Shown in pieces: positions 55,985 to 64,000 of a stretch of 64,000 bases of DNA; positions within the stretch are counted from its first letter, which is position 1, and each line of letters starts with the position of its first letter. Source of the stretch: Pontibacter populi (GTDB taxonomy: Bacteria; Bacteroidota; Bacteroidia; Cytophagales; Hymenobacteraceae); NCBI RefSeq assembly GCF_019336435.1, contig NZ_JAHWXQ010000001.1:682001-746000 (forward strand), read 5' to 3'. A program made the position numbers and the translations under genes. The notes beneath the pieces are model-generated. The model saw nothing but the letters and a program-made list of their open reading frames with translations, ran no database searches and was not told where the DNA came from.

Positions 55985-56413
55985 ATGGAGGCGGCTGCTT
56001 TATACTTTCGCTTTAAAGATAACCTGGCAACTATAGTTGCAGCACTTAACAGCAAACTGGAAGTGCGCACCATGCCCTACAATGTTTCTATTCCGCTGGA
56101 AGTGGACCTGCTGAGCAACATATTGCGCATCTATGGCCTTAACTTTACTTCGGCAACTACAGGCGCTGCCAGGCTGCAGGATTTCCAGCAATGGTACATG
56201 CAGAACGAGGAAGCGGTGAACGAAGTAATGCACCGCGTGCTGGAAGATAAGAAGGCCTATATGAAAACGGCGACCGGCGTTATTCTGCAAAAAGAAATGC
56301 TTTACAGAAGGCTGGAGTTTTTTAAGGAAACGGCGCACACCCTGGAAGTAATGATGGTACAGCAAAACCTGGGCAGCCCGAAACACCACAACTACCCGTT
56401 CCTGAATAAGTAA
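55985..56413 (+). CDS. Hypothetical soluble helical protein
   Basis: This 142-aa protein (MEAAALYFRFKDNLATIVAA...) has no signal peptide, membrane segment or recognised motif. It is helix-rich with many charged residues and ends in a basic tail. LATIVAAL near the start is encoded by an in-frame AACTATAGTT (56029-56038). A -7 element upstream and a terminator downstream mark a single-gene unit. The function is unknown. Confidence 0.72.
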   Translation: MEAAALYFRFKDNLATIVAALNSKLEVRTMPYNVSIPLEVDLLSNILRIYGLNFTSATTGAARLQDFQQWYMQNEEAVNEVMHRVLEDKKAYMKTATGVILQKEMLYRRLEFFKETAHTLEVMMVQQNLGSPKHHNYPFLNK

Positions 56414-56430
56414 CAGAGACTATAGTTTAT

Positions 56431-56472
56431 ACTACAAAGGCCGGCAATTTTATAGTTGCCGGCCTTTGTAGT
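56431..56472. terminator. Bidirectional terminator with iterated-motif loop
   Basis: A 17-bp stem (ACTACAAAGGCCGGCAA and complement) separates convergent genes, with an 8-nt loop TTTTATAG reading into the stem's TT. Confidence 0.85.
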
Positions 56473-56489
56473 TTTAAGGAGTTTATAGT

Positions 56490-57353
56490 TTACTTCCGTA
56501 TAGTGGTGTGGCCATCTTTGGAGTGTTCCAGGTTAAGTTCTCCTTTTGGCTCTTCTTTCATTTCCGAATCAGCCTGGCTGCCTACGCCACCTTTGGCTAT
56601 AGTTATCCCGCCATCAACCATATAGGTAGCACCTGTTACATACGATGCCTCGTCTGATGCCAGGAACAGGTAAACATTGGCCACTTCTTCGGGAGTACCT
56701 CGGCGGCCCATAGGAGTAGCTTCTTTCATCATTTTCACCATTTTGCTATCCATCGGGCCGGTGCTTTCGTGGGTCCAGGCGGTATCTATAGGGCCGGGGC
56801 CAACTATATTGCAACGCACGCCAAACTGTGCCTGCTCTACGGCAAGGCCACGCATAAACGCATGTATAAATCCTTTGGTGCCGCCATATGGCGTATTTTG
56901 CGCAATCCCTAACACACCCGACTCCGAGCCCGCCGAAACAATATTGCCTTTGGTTTTGTGTAGCTCCGGTAATGCTGCTTTGCTCATGACAAAAGCCGTT
57001 TTCACGTTGTTCTTCAGCATGTATTCAAAAGCTTCCTCCGAAAAGTCCTGCAGCATGTTTACTTCCGGAAAAACGCCAGCGTTGTTTACCAGTATGTCCA
57101 GTTTCCCGTATTGGCTCACAGCCGTTTCCACGCAGCGCTTCGCATTGGCTTCCGTCGAGATATCAGCAGTAAATGGCAGGGCCGTTCCTCCCTCCTTCTG
57201 AATCTCTTTTACTACTGCCTCCACCGGGTCTTCGGGGAAGCCGGCAACGACAACACTTGCACCCTCACGGGCAAACTTTTTACAAATGGCTTCGCCGATT
57301 CCTGAGCCGCCACCGGTTACAATAGCAACTTTACCTTTTAGTCTGTCTCCCAT
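56490..57353 (-). CDS. SDR-family oxidoreductase
   Basis: This 287-aa short-chain dehydrogenase has the TGGGSGIGEAI nucleotide motif near the start, NNAGVF, and the catalytic Y155-K159-type pair in TPYGGTKGFIHAF. It ends with a charged tail (EMKEEPKGELNLEHSK). It would oxidise or reduce an alcohol or carbonyl with NAD(P). The substrate is not deducible; glucose 1-dehydrogenase-like annotation is common but weak. It is divergent from the GNAT gene. Confidence 0.9.
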   Translation of the reverse strand: MGDRLKGKVAIVTGGGSGIGEAICKKFAREGASVVVAGFPEDPVEAVVKEIQKEGGTALPFTADISTEANAKRCVETAVSQYGKLDILVNNAGVFPEVNMLQDFSEEAFEYMLKNNVKTAFVMSKAALPELHKTKGNIVSAGSESGVLGIAQNTPYGGTKGFIHAFMRGLAVEQAQFGVRCNIVGPGPIDTAWTHESTGPMDSKMVKMMKEATPMGRRGTPEEVANVYLFLASDEASYVTGATYMVDGGITIAKGGVGSQADSEMKEEPKGELNLEHSKDGHTTIRK

Positions 57354-57513
57354 AGTTTATTAAGTTTAGATCGATAATAGAACATGTACTTCATTAACGG
57401 ACGTGGTACCGGCTTGTTCAGGATTTATAGTGCAGTGAATACGATACCATTTCAACTATAAAGCGTAAGAAGGTACAAGTATCAGTTTAAACCCGACACT
57501 CAGTACAATTCAT

Positions 57514-58146
57514 ATGAGTCTATTATTTAATATTTTACCCGAGTCTCTGGAAGAAAGGCTGGAGACGGCACACCTTATCCTGAGACCCTACCAGGAAGGT
57601 GATGAAAATGATTTTATGCGTGTGCTTAAGGAAAACACGAGCATCTTATCCCCGGCATTTAGTGGCAGAATAGCTCGGGTAAAAGCGCTGGAAGATGCCC
57701 GTATACAAATGCAGCAGCTCCGCACCGACTGGGACAACCGTAAAACCTTTGACTTCGGTGTCTGGACGAAAGCTGACAATACTTACCTCGGTGACATTGC
57801 TCTTAAAAATGTAGATCATAAAGTACCTAAAGCGGAGATCGGCTTATACTTTACTGGCTGGCCCGAAACCAAAGAACTGGTACAGGAAGGATTGCAAACG
57901 ATACTCAACTTTGCATTTGATGCCCTTCAGCTGAATAAGGTTTATATCCGGTGTACTGCCAGCAATAAATTTTATGGTGAGTTGGCTAAAGAAAATGGAT
58001 TTGTGGAAGAAGGAACCCTGCGCAGCGATTTTAAGGGAACCGACTCCGAAGAACTGCACGACCTGACCTATTTTGGAATGACGCGCGACGACTTTGAAGC
58101 GCAACGCAACCAGCATAAATCCAAAAGCTCAACAGAACTGGTGTAG
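57514..58146 (+). CDS. GNAT acetyltransferase, RimJ/RimL type
   Basis: This 210-aa protein opens with LETAHLILRPYQEGDENDFM, the usual start of RimJ/RimL-like N-acetyltransferases, and has the acetyl-CoA strand region IALKNVDHKVPKAEIGLYF and LNKVYIRCTASNKF. It acetylates an amine on a protein, peptide or small molecule with acetyl-CoA. The acceptor is not known. It is followed by a motif-rich gap before recA. Confidence 0.88.
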   Translation: MSLLFNILPESLEERLETAHLILRPYQEGDENDFMRVLKENTSILSPAFSGRIARVKALEDARIQMQQLRTDWDNRKTFDFGVWTKADNTYLGDIALKNVDHKVPKAEIGLYFTGWPETKELVQEGLQTILNFAFDALQLNKVYIRCTASNKFYGELAKENGFVEEGTLRSDFKGTDSEELHDLTYFGMTRDDFEAQRNQHKSKSSTELV

Positions 58147-58578
58147 TTAACTATAGAGCTGTAACTATACTCAAAGCGATCAAAACTATATTCAGCAGAT
58201 GTAAGTTACCGGTGTTTTCTGATGGCTATAGTTAGGGCCATCTACTAAGAAGCTTTGTAACTATAGATTAACTGAAACTTTGCGGCTGCAATCCTAATAT
58301 TATTAGCATATCGTAAATAGTTGTTTAAGTTGCAGAACTACCTTTGCCAGAATCGCCTTTAGAACAACCTGTTGCTTTATACTATAGTTACCCATAAAAA
58401 ACTTTTGAAAACAGGAAGAAAAAAGCATAAATAATGGGACAAAAGCCCGGCAGGTTATGTTAAGAACAGACAGCAGCAATCAGCTAAAATAATTAGCAAA
58501 ATATAGGATAACATTTTTGCATATTGGATCTGAAAGTTGTAATTTCACAATCAAATTAAGCTAAATAAGAAAGAACAC
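58147..58578. other. Intergenic region before recA, dense in iterated half-sites
   Basis: About 430 bp with at least six AACTATA or TATAGTT half-sites. I see no SOS box that I can support and no clear -7 consensus; a region ATTTTTGCATATTGG near 58512 may be promoter-like. No gene is visible. Confidence 0.45.
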
Positions 58579-59628
58579 ATGAGTGTAAGCAACGAAAAAC
58601 TTAAAGCCCTGCAGCTAACCATCGACAAGCTCGACAAGACTTACGGTAAAGGCACTGTAATGAAGCTTAGCGACAACAAAGTAGAAGACATTCCTGCTAT
58701 CTCTACAGGGTCTCTTGGGTTGGACATAGCTTTGGGTATTGGCGGTTTGCCACGTGGCCGTGTTATTGAGATCTACGGTCCTGAATCTTCTGGTAAAACC
58801 ACGCTTACTATGCACGCTATTGCCGAAGCTCAGAAAGCTGGTGGCCTGGCAGCATTTATTGACGCAGAGCACGCTTTTGATAAAGCATATGCCGAGAAAC
58901 TTGGCATTGATACAGAAAACTTATTAATCTCTCAGCCGGATAACGGTGAGCAGGCCCTTGAAATCGCTGATCATCTGATCCGTTCAGGCGCTATTGATAT
59001 TATCGTAATTGACTCAGTGGCTGCCCTGGTACCGAAAGGTGAACTGGAAGGCGACATGGGTGACAGCAAAATGGGTCTTCAGGCTCGTTTGATGTCGCAG
59101 GCACTTCGTAAGCTGACAGGTACGATCAACAAAACAGGATGCTGCTGTATCTTCATCAACCAGCTTCGTGAGAAAATTGGTGTGATGTTCGGTAACCCTG
59201 AAACAACAACCGGTGGTAACGCCCTTAAATTCTACGCTTCGGTACGTCTGGATATCCGTCGTATTGGCCAGATTAAAGAGGCTGCCGATAACATTACCGG
59301 TAACCGTACCCGTGTGAAAGTTGTGAAGAACAAAGTAGCACCTCCGTTCAAAGTGGTTGAATTCGATATCATGTACGGTGAGGGTATTTCTAAAGTAGGT
59401 GAGATCCTTGACCTTGGTGTGGAACTGAACATTGTACAGAAGTCTGGTTCATGGTTCTCTTACGATGGCAACAAACTTGGCCAGGGCCGCGATGGCGTGA
59501 AGCAAATCCTGCTTGACAATCCTGAACTAATGGATGAGATCGAACAAAAGATCAGAGCCATTGTAAAGGGCGAACCTGAAAAAGTAGCTGAAGTATTAGA
59601 AGATAAATCTGCTGACAGAGGCGAATGA
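58579..59628 (+). CDS. recA: Recombinase RecA
   Basis: This 349-aa protein forms filaments on single-stranded DNA for homologous recombination and the SOS signal. Walker A is GPESSGKTT at 67-75, with later motifs ([33 protein letters not shown]) matching bacterial RecA. Length is normal and the start [11 protein letters not shown] is conserved. It shows strong codon bias and no iterated motif inside. Confidence 0.98.
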   Translation: MSVSNEKLKALQLTIDKLDKTYGKGTVMKLSDNKVEDIPAISTGSLGLDIALGIGGLPRGRVIEIYGPESSGKTTLTMHAIAEAQKAGGLAAFIDAEHAFDKAYAEKLGIDTENLLISQPDNGEQALEIADHLIRSGAIDIIVIDSVAALVPKGELEGDMGDSKMGLQARLMSQALRKLTGTINKTGCCCIFINQLREKIGVMFGNPETTTGGNALKFYASVRLDIRRIGQIKEAADNITGNRTRVKVVKNKVAPPFKVVEFDIMYGEGISKVGEILDLGVELNIVQKSGSWFSYDGNKLGQGRDGVKQILLDNPELMDEIEQKIRAIVKGEPEKVAEVLEDKSADRGE

Positions 59629-59653
59629 ACACTATTCAGTGAACTAAAATAAT

Positions 59654-59685
59654 AAAAAAGGTGCTATAGTAATGGCACCTTTTTT
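59654..59685 (+). terminator. Intrinsic terminator of recA
   Basis: An 11-bp stem (AAAAAAGGTGC/GCACCTTTTTT) around a 10-nt loop containing TATAGT, with T tail, 25 bp after the stop. Confidence 0.88.
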
Positions 59686-59877
59686 ATTTTAACTGCATCA
59701 AAAAAAATAAGTTAAAGTATTAACTTGCAATGCATAACACAGTATAAAAAACTATAGTACAGGTTGTAGGTGCACGTAATGTAAGTAACAAAACAATCTG
59801 AGCTAACTGCTTGAGCAAACTTAAATTCGGGTAAAACGGATAGAGTTGGTATGAAAGTTGAATAAAGCATACTAGTA

Positions 59878-60708
59878 ATGCAGACCCTTATAATGAAGAA
59901 TATGAAGAAGTTTACTCCTGTCATCCTTCTGCTTGTGATCGTACTTTCTGCCTTTTCTATGAAAGACAGCATGCGTACTATCCGTAACGAAAGCTTTTCG
60001 ACTGGCGAGATACTTAAATATAAAGTACACTATGGCCCTATTACAGCAGCCGAAGCAACTATAGATGTATCTGACCAGCTACATACTATAAATGGCCGCC
60101 CCAGCTACCGTGCAACCGTATATGGCCGCACGAGCAGCTCCTTCGATATTTTTATGAAAGTACGGGATACATGGCAGTCTTATATAGATACGGCAGCTAT
60201 AGTACCGCACCGTTTTCACCGCAGTATTGAAGAAGGCAGTTACCGTAAGAAAGAAACAGTTGATTTTAACCACATCAGTAATACAGCTGCTGTTAAAGTA
60301 AAGCGCAAGAAAGACCCGGAAAAGACCAGCACGCACAAGGTATCTGATAACGTGCAGGATATTGTAAGTGGTTTTTACTATTTAAGAACGCTGAACTATG
60401 ATGGCATGCGCAAAGGCGATAAGCTGACCATAAAAGGCTTTTTTGAAGAAGAGAACTTTGACATGGAAGTTACTTACAGAGGCCGCGAAACAGTAAGCAC
60501 AAAAGCCGGTAAGATAAAAGCAATTAAGCTGGTACCTAAAATGCCGGCAAACGAATTGTTTAAAGGTGAGAATGCCATTACAGTTTACCTCTCTGATGAT
60601 GATAACAAAATACCTGTACTGATTCAGGCAGAAATGTTTGTAGGGTCAATAAAGGTTGACCTATACGAATTCAGGAACCTGAAACATAAGCTCGTCGCGA
60701 AGAAATAA
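59878..60708 (+). CDS. Exported DUF3108-family protein
   Basis: This up to 276-aa protein has a signal peptide whose start could be any of three Mets (MQTLIMKNMKKFTPV); the hydrophobic core is about residues 13-28. The mature part begins with FSTGEILKYKVHYGPITAAEAT, the DUF3108 pattern of a beta-rich periplasmic domain. Function in the family is unknown, probably an outer-membrane or periplasmic binding role. A strong terminator follows. Confidence 0.8.
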   Translation: MQTLIMKNMKKFTPVILLLVIVLSAFSMKDSMRTIRNESFSTGEILKYKVHYGPITAAEATIDVSDQLHTINGRPSYRATVYGRTSSSFDIFMKVRDTWQSYIDTAAIVPHRFHRSIEEGSYRKKETVDFNHISNTAAVKVKRKKDPEKTSTHKVSDNVQDIVSGFYYLRTLNYDGMRKGDKLTIKGFFEEENFDMEVTYRGRETVSTKAGKIKAIKLVPKMPANELFKGENAITVYLSDDDNKIPVLIQAEMFVGSIKVDLYEFRNLKHKLVAKK

Positions 60709-60710
60709 AC

Positions 60711-60740
60711 AAAAAAGCCAGCCGAAACGCTGGCTTTTTT
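60711..60740 (+). terminator. Intrinsic terminator
   Basis: A 12-bp stem (AAAAAAGCCAGC/GCTGGCTTTTTT) with loop CGAAAC lies just after the DUF3108 gene. Confidence 0.9.
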
Positions 60741-60910
60741 GTTATACATAATGGCAGCTATGTTAAGAAAAGGTTATCATTTACCTATCACTGAGCAGTT
60801 TGCCCGAAACATAGTACCTTTACAATAGCAAAAGAATACCAGCTATAGTTTATGTTCGCAAGCAACTATAGTTACAGACAAAATATACGGTAACCTAAAG
60901 CGTCAAAATC

Positions 60911-61600
60911 GTGCAAACTGCATCTAGATACAAGATACTGATCGTGGACGATGAGCCCGATATAGTGGAATTGCTGCACTACAACCTTACCCGCGAAGGC
61001 TACGAAGTGGCACAGGCGGATAACGGCAAAAGAGCCATAGAAGTAGCACAGGCTTTTAAACCGGATGTGATACTGATGGATGTGATGATGCCTGTGATGG
61101 ACGGAATAGCGGCCTGCAGGCAACTGCGCGAAATGAACGACTTTAAACAGACACACATCATTTTCCTGACAGCCCGCGCCGAAGAATTTTCGGAAGTAGC
61201 TGCTTTTGATGCCGGCGCTGATGATTTTATTACCAAGCCCATAAAGCCTCGCGCCCTTTTAAGCCGCCTGGCTGCTATTGCCCGTCGCGATGCGCAGCAG
61301 GACGAGCAGGAACAAACCATAGATATAGCAGGCCTTAAAATAGACCGCACCAGCTTTGCGGTATATAAGGGCGAGCAGAAAATAACTTTGCCTAAAAAAG
61401 AATTTGAGCTGCTGGCTTTCCTGGCCTCTACACCAAACAAAGTATTTACCCGCGAAGAACTGCTCAACAACATCTGGGGCAGCGATGTGTATGTAATTGC
61501 CCGAACGGTGGATGTACACATCCGGAAAGTGCGTGAAAAAGTAGGCGAAGACCACATCAGAACTATAAAAGGTGTTGGCTATAAGTTTAACACCGACTAA
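60911..61600 (+). CDS. PhoB-type response regulator
   Basis: The 229-aa protein starts at GTG 60911, since no ATG precedes the receiver domain. The phosphorylated residue is D57 (ILMDVMMP) with acidic pocket DD13-14 (IVDDEPD) and a KPIKPR lysine. The C-terminal winged helix ends in TIKGVGYKF. Its kinase follows 5 bp later. Phosphate control is the usual role for the family but no pho box is recognised. An exact AACTATAGTT at 60864-60873 lies just upstream. Confidence 0.93.
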   Translation: MQTASRYKILIVDDEPDIVELLHYNLTREGYEVAQADNGKRAIEVAQAFKPDVILMDVMMPVMDGIAACRQLREMNDFKQTHIIFLTARAEEFSEVAAFDAGADDFITKPIKPRALLSRLAAIARRDAQQDEQEQTIDIAGLKIDRTSFAVYKGEQKITLPKKEFELLAFLASTPNKVFTREELLNNIWGSDVYVIARTVDVHIRKVREKVGEDHIRTIKGVGYKFNTD

Positions 61601-61605
61601 GCTGC

Positions 61606-62640
61606 ATGAACCTGAACTCGCGTACCCTTACGTTGCTTATTTCATTGGCGGTGGCTTTGGTGCTTACCGCCTTTTTGGCGTTAGCTACTTACTTCTCATC
61701 AAGAGGGCTTATAGTTGCGCTGGTGCTGGTTTTTATCAGCTGTTTTCTGCTGGTGTATTTCTCATATGAGGCGCTGGTACTCCGCGAGATCAAAAATGTA
61801 TACTCCAGCCTGGACCGCATCAGGCGCCAGGACCCTAAAAAAGCAGAAGGCCGTTCTTTTTTTACCGCCGACCCTTTGCTGAAAATAAAGAATGAGATCT
61901 ACGAGATAGCAGCAAAGAAACAGCTTGAAATAGATGAGCTGAAACGATTGCAGAAAATGCGGAGCGAGTTTCTGGCCGATGTATCGCATGAGCTGAAGAC
62001 ACCCATATTTGCAGCGCAGGGTTTTATACACACCTTGCTGGATGGTGCTTTAGACGATGAGAATGTTCGTGATAAGTTTCTGCAGAAGGCTGCCAATAGT
62101 TTAGACGGATTGGATACGCTGGTGCAGGACCTGATCAGCATTTCGCAGATGGAGAATGGTGTAATTAAAATGCAGAAACGCAATATCGACATTATACCGG
62201 TTGTGCAGGAAGTATTTGAGCAACTGGAATGCAAAGCAGCGGAGCGTAAAATTACACTTCACCTGGAAGCACAGCCAGGCGAACATATTAACCTGCACGC
62301 TGACCCTAACCGCATCAGGCAGGTATTTATCAACCTTATAGATAACGCCATAAAGTATGGCCGTGAGGGTGGCAACATCTGGGTATCGTTTACAGAAGGG
62401 CGTAAAAAATATACCATAACTGTTAAAGACGACGGCAAGGGAATAGCGGAAGAACACATTAACCGTATCTTCGAGCGTTTTTACCGGATAGATAAAAGCC
62501 GCGCCCGCACAGAAGGAGGCTCCGGCTTGGGTCTAGCCATTTCCAAACACATCGTAGAGGCACACCGCTCCTTTATAGCCATTACCAGTACAGTTGGCAA
62601 AGGCTCTACCCTACGTTTCAAGCTGCTCAAGGCTAAGTGA
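61606..62640 (+). CDS. PhoR-type sensor histidine kinase
   Basis: This 344-aa kinase has two N-terminal membrane helices (about 8-30 and 35-52) with almost no periplasmic loop, then HisKA with H128 in FLADVSHELKTP and HATPase motifs DNAIKYG, DDGKGI and GGSGLGLAI. The missing loop suggests that it senses a membrane or cytosolic partner rather than a periplasmic ligand. It forms an operon with the PhoB-type regulator. Confidence 0.94.
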   Translation: MNLNSRTLTLLISLAVALVLTAFLALATYFSSRGLIVALVLVFISCFLLVYFSYEALVLREIKNVYSSLDRIRRQDPKKAEGRSFFTADPLLKIKNEIYEIAAKKQLEIDELKRLQKMRSEFLADVSHELKTPIFAAQGFIHTLLDGALDDENVRDKFLQKAANSLDGLDTLVQDLISISQMENGVIKMQKRNIDIIPVVQEVFEQLECKAAERKITLHLEAQPGEHINLHADPNRIRQVFINLIDNAIKYGREGGNIWVSFTEGRKKYTITVKDDGKGIAEEHINRIFERFYRIDKSRARTEGGSGLGLAISKHIVEAHRSFIAITSTVGKGSTLRFKLLKAK

Positions 62641-62734
62641 TTGCTGGTTGCTAATGGTTGATCGTTGTTTTGCCAAAGTCTGATGCCTTTTTCTAAGTTT
62701 TGCCAACTATAGCGCTGTTGAACTGCACCCATTC

Positions 62735-62773
62735 AACCACCACCATGTAGCAATTCAACCATTCAACAATTTT
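62735..62773. repeat. AT-rich CAATTCAACCATTCAACAATT spacer
   Basis: Short degenerate repeats of the kind seen at 11960-11990 and 14765-14798 precede the promoter of the RluA-type gene. Confidence 0.45.
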
Positions 62774-62778
62774 ATGAG

Positions 62779-62786
62779 TATCTTTG
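62779..62786 (+). promoter_or_regulatory. Promoter -7 element (TATCTTTG)
   Basis: It is a consensus TAnnTTTG match 52 bp before the start at 62839. Confidence 0.45.
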
Positions 62787-62838
62787 CAGAATAAATGGCC
62801 TGGCAAACGATAGCTGCGCTCTGTAAAGTAGATTACAC

Positions 62839-63549
62839 ATGAAATACCCGGTTTTTAAAGACCTGATCATATTTGAGAACGAAGACTACATTGTAGTTAA
62901 TAAACCGCCTTTTCTGGCAACATTAGAGGACAGAACACCCAACACCACCAACCTGCTCAAAATTGCCCGCCAGTACAACCCTGACCTGCAGGCCTGCCAC
63001 CGCTTAGATAAGGATACATCCGGCTGTCTGGTGTTTGCCAAAAACCCGGAAGCTTACCGCCATCTGTCTATGCAGTTTGAGCACCGCCAGGTTTATAAGG
63101 TGTATCATGCTGTGGTTTGGGGTACTTTTAAGTTCGAGGATCAGCTGGTAAGTAAAGCTATATTGCCTAATGCCAAAGGTGTTGCCAAGCTTACACCTCA
63201 GGGTAAACCCGCCGAAACGTATTTTACTACTTTAGAGAATTATAACCGCCATACACTGGTAGAGTGCCTGCCTGTAACTGGTCGTCTGCACCAGATACGC
63301 GTGCACCTGGCTTCGTTAAAAGCACCTATAGTTGGAGATTCGTTGTACGGTGGCGAAAATTTGTACCTAAGTAGCCTCAAGCGCGGCTATAACCTGAAAC
63401 AGCAGACAGAGGAACTACCCTTGATCAAGCGTTTCGCCCTGCACTCGCATACTATAGGTTTCAGGTTGCTGAACGATGAGCCGGTGAAGATAGAAGCTCC
63501 ATACCCGAAAGACTTTGCTGTATTAGTAAAGCAGCTCAGAGCGCAGTAA
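62839..63549 (+). CDS. RluA-family pseudouridine synthase
   Basis: This 236-aa enzyme isomerises uridine in rRNA or tRNA. The catalytic D57 is in CHRLDKDTSG and the later GRLHQIRVHLA loop is intact. There is no N-terminal S4 domain, which is the short RluA form. The target base is not known. It is a single-gene unit with a -7 element and a following hairpin. Confidence 0.94.
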   Translation: MKYPVFKDLIIFENEDYIVVNKPPFLATLEDRTPNTTNLLKIARQYNPDLQACHRLDKDTSGCLVFAKNPEAYRHLSMQFEHRQVYKVYHAVVWGTFKFEDQLVSKAILPNAKGVAKLTPQGKPAETYFTTLENYNRHTLVECLPVTGRLHQIRVHLASLKAPIVGDSLYGGENLYLSSLKRGYNLKQQTEELPLIKRFALHSHTIGFRLLNDEPVKIEAPYPKDFAVLVKQLRAQ

Positions 63550-63575
63550 TATTTCTGACAAAGGATTTTAAAGAC

Positions 63576-63613
63576 AAAGGACAAAAGAGGCAACTATAAC
63601 TCTTTTGTCCTTT
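63576..63613 (+). terminator. Intrinsic terminator
   Basis: A 13-bp stem (AAAGGACAAAAGA/TCTTTTGTCCTTT) with a 12-nt loop that includes AACTATAA lies 27 bp after the stop. Confidence 0.78.
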
Positions 63614-63745
63614 TTGCTTTTTTGTATGAATCAGGATTTACAGGATTTTAATGAATCAAAAGGATTGCTTCTTCTCTCTTTCGGACAAGAATGTCCGAAA
63701 AAGCACATATACATCAGCCCTAGAAACTATTTTGTCCTTTTTTAA

Positions 63746-64000
63746 CTAACCAACCCGCAATACAATCTTCCCAACGTTCTTATTCTGCTCCATGTAGCGG
63801 TGGGCTTCGGCAACATCTTCCCAACTATAAACGGAGTCTATTACCGGTTTTAGCTTCTCTTCTTTAAAAAGTGGCAGGGCAATCTGGGAGAGGTCTTTTG
63901 TGAGTTCCTGCTGGTAGGCTTTGGTCCGCGAACGGAGCGTGGAGCCCATTACCTGCAGGCGTTTGGTTAATATCTTGCGCAGGTCTACTTCCGATACTTT
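63746..64000 (-). CDS. Zinc-type alcohol dehydrogenase/quinone oxidoreductase, C-terminal part
   Basis: The frame is open from the window edge (64000) to a stop at 63746-63748, 84 residues. It ends IDSVYSWEDVAEAHRYMEQN and VGKIVLRVG, the conserved C-terminus of quinone oxidoreductases (MDR superfamily). The N-terminal GroES and Rossmann domains lie outside the window. It probably reduces quinones with NADPH. Confidence 0.85.
   Translation of the reverse strand, partial: KVSEVDLRKILTKRLQVMGSTLRSRTKAYQQELTKDLSQIALPLFKEEKLKPVIDSVYSWEDVAEAHRYMEQNKNVGKIVLRVG

Overview
The window looks like a chromosomal segment from a Bacteroidota bacterium of the Cytophagales/Hymenobacteraceae type, close to Pontibacter (inference from gene content; no search was run). 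Supporting signs are a T9SS-sorted giant surface protein, a TonB-dependent receptor, a fused SecDF, BatD and NifU-type proteins, a MetS-like small partner next to an NSS transporter, few Shine-Dalgarno sequences and many TAnnTTTG promoter -7 elements. I see no rRNA, tRNA, CRISPR array, prophage or intact insertion sequence.

Layout. 1-2.1 kb: end of a beta-barrel-like gene and a response regulator/histidine kinase pair. 2.1-2.9 kb: repeat-rich gap. 2.9-9.1 kb: methyltransferase, secreted protein, NSS transporter with tiny partner and HhH protein, RmlD-like reductase, cyclophilin. 9.3-9.7 kb: MITE-like element. 9.7-17.2 kb: hemC, holB-like, GlmU-like transferase, ribosomal protein L31, PRTase, rdgB, udk, TrkA-like protein. 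17.3-20.3 kb: secDF, then a second MITE-like copy. 21-28.2 kb: NifU-like, NhaD-like antiporter, two-gene ABC system, aroC, batD, queG. 28.2-30.5 kb: an AT-rich islet of unknown genes. 30.6-34.3 kb: ruvB, PLD nuclease, a broken DUF559 gene between perfect 38-bp inverted repeats, glutaryl-CoA dehydrogenase-like gene. 34.9-37.5 kb: TonB receptor behind a TPP riboswitch. 38-45.6 kb: aldose epimerase, NadR-like kinase, 1339-aa T9SS protein, PnuC-like transporter. 45.7-50.8 kb: rhodanese, guaB, RsbU/RsbV/RsbW-like partner-switching set. 51-55.8 kb: two SurA-like isomerases (one carrying an OmpA-like insertion) and a MoxR ATPase. 56-64 kb: SDR, GNAT, recA, DUF3108 protein, PhoB/PhoR-like pair, RluA-type synthase, end of a quinone-oxidoreductase-like gene.

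The most striking signal is not a gene. The decamer palindrome AACTATAGTT and its halves (AACTATA/TATAGTT) are scattered through genes and gaps alike, roughly one half-site per 300 bases over much of the window. They thin out in codon-biased genes such as secDF and recA and vanish from the 28.2-30.6 kb islet. This resembles the highly iterated palindromes of cyanobacteria (HIP1). It is accompanied by several families of palindromic intergenic repeats.

Functional links include thiamin uptake (TPP riboswitch, TonB receptor, perhaps the PnuC-like transporter and NadR-like kinase), envelope biogenesis (SecDF, SurA-like proteins, MoxR/BatD), and phosphorylation-controlled signalling.
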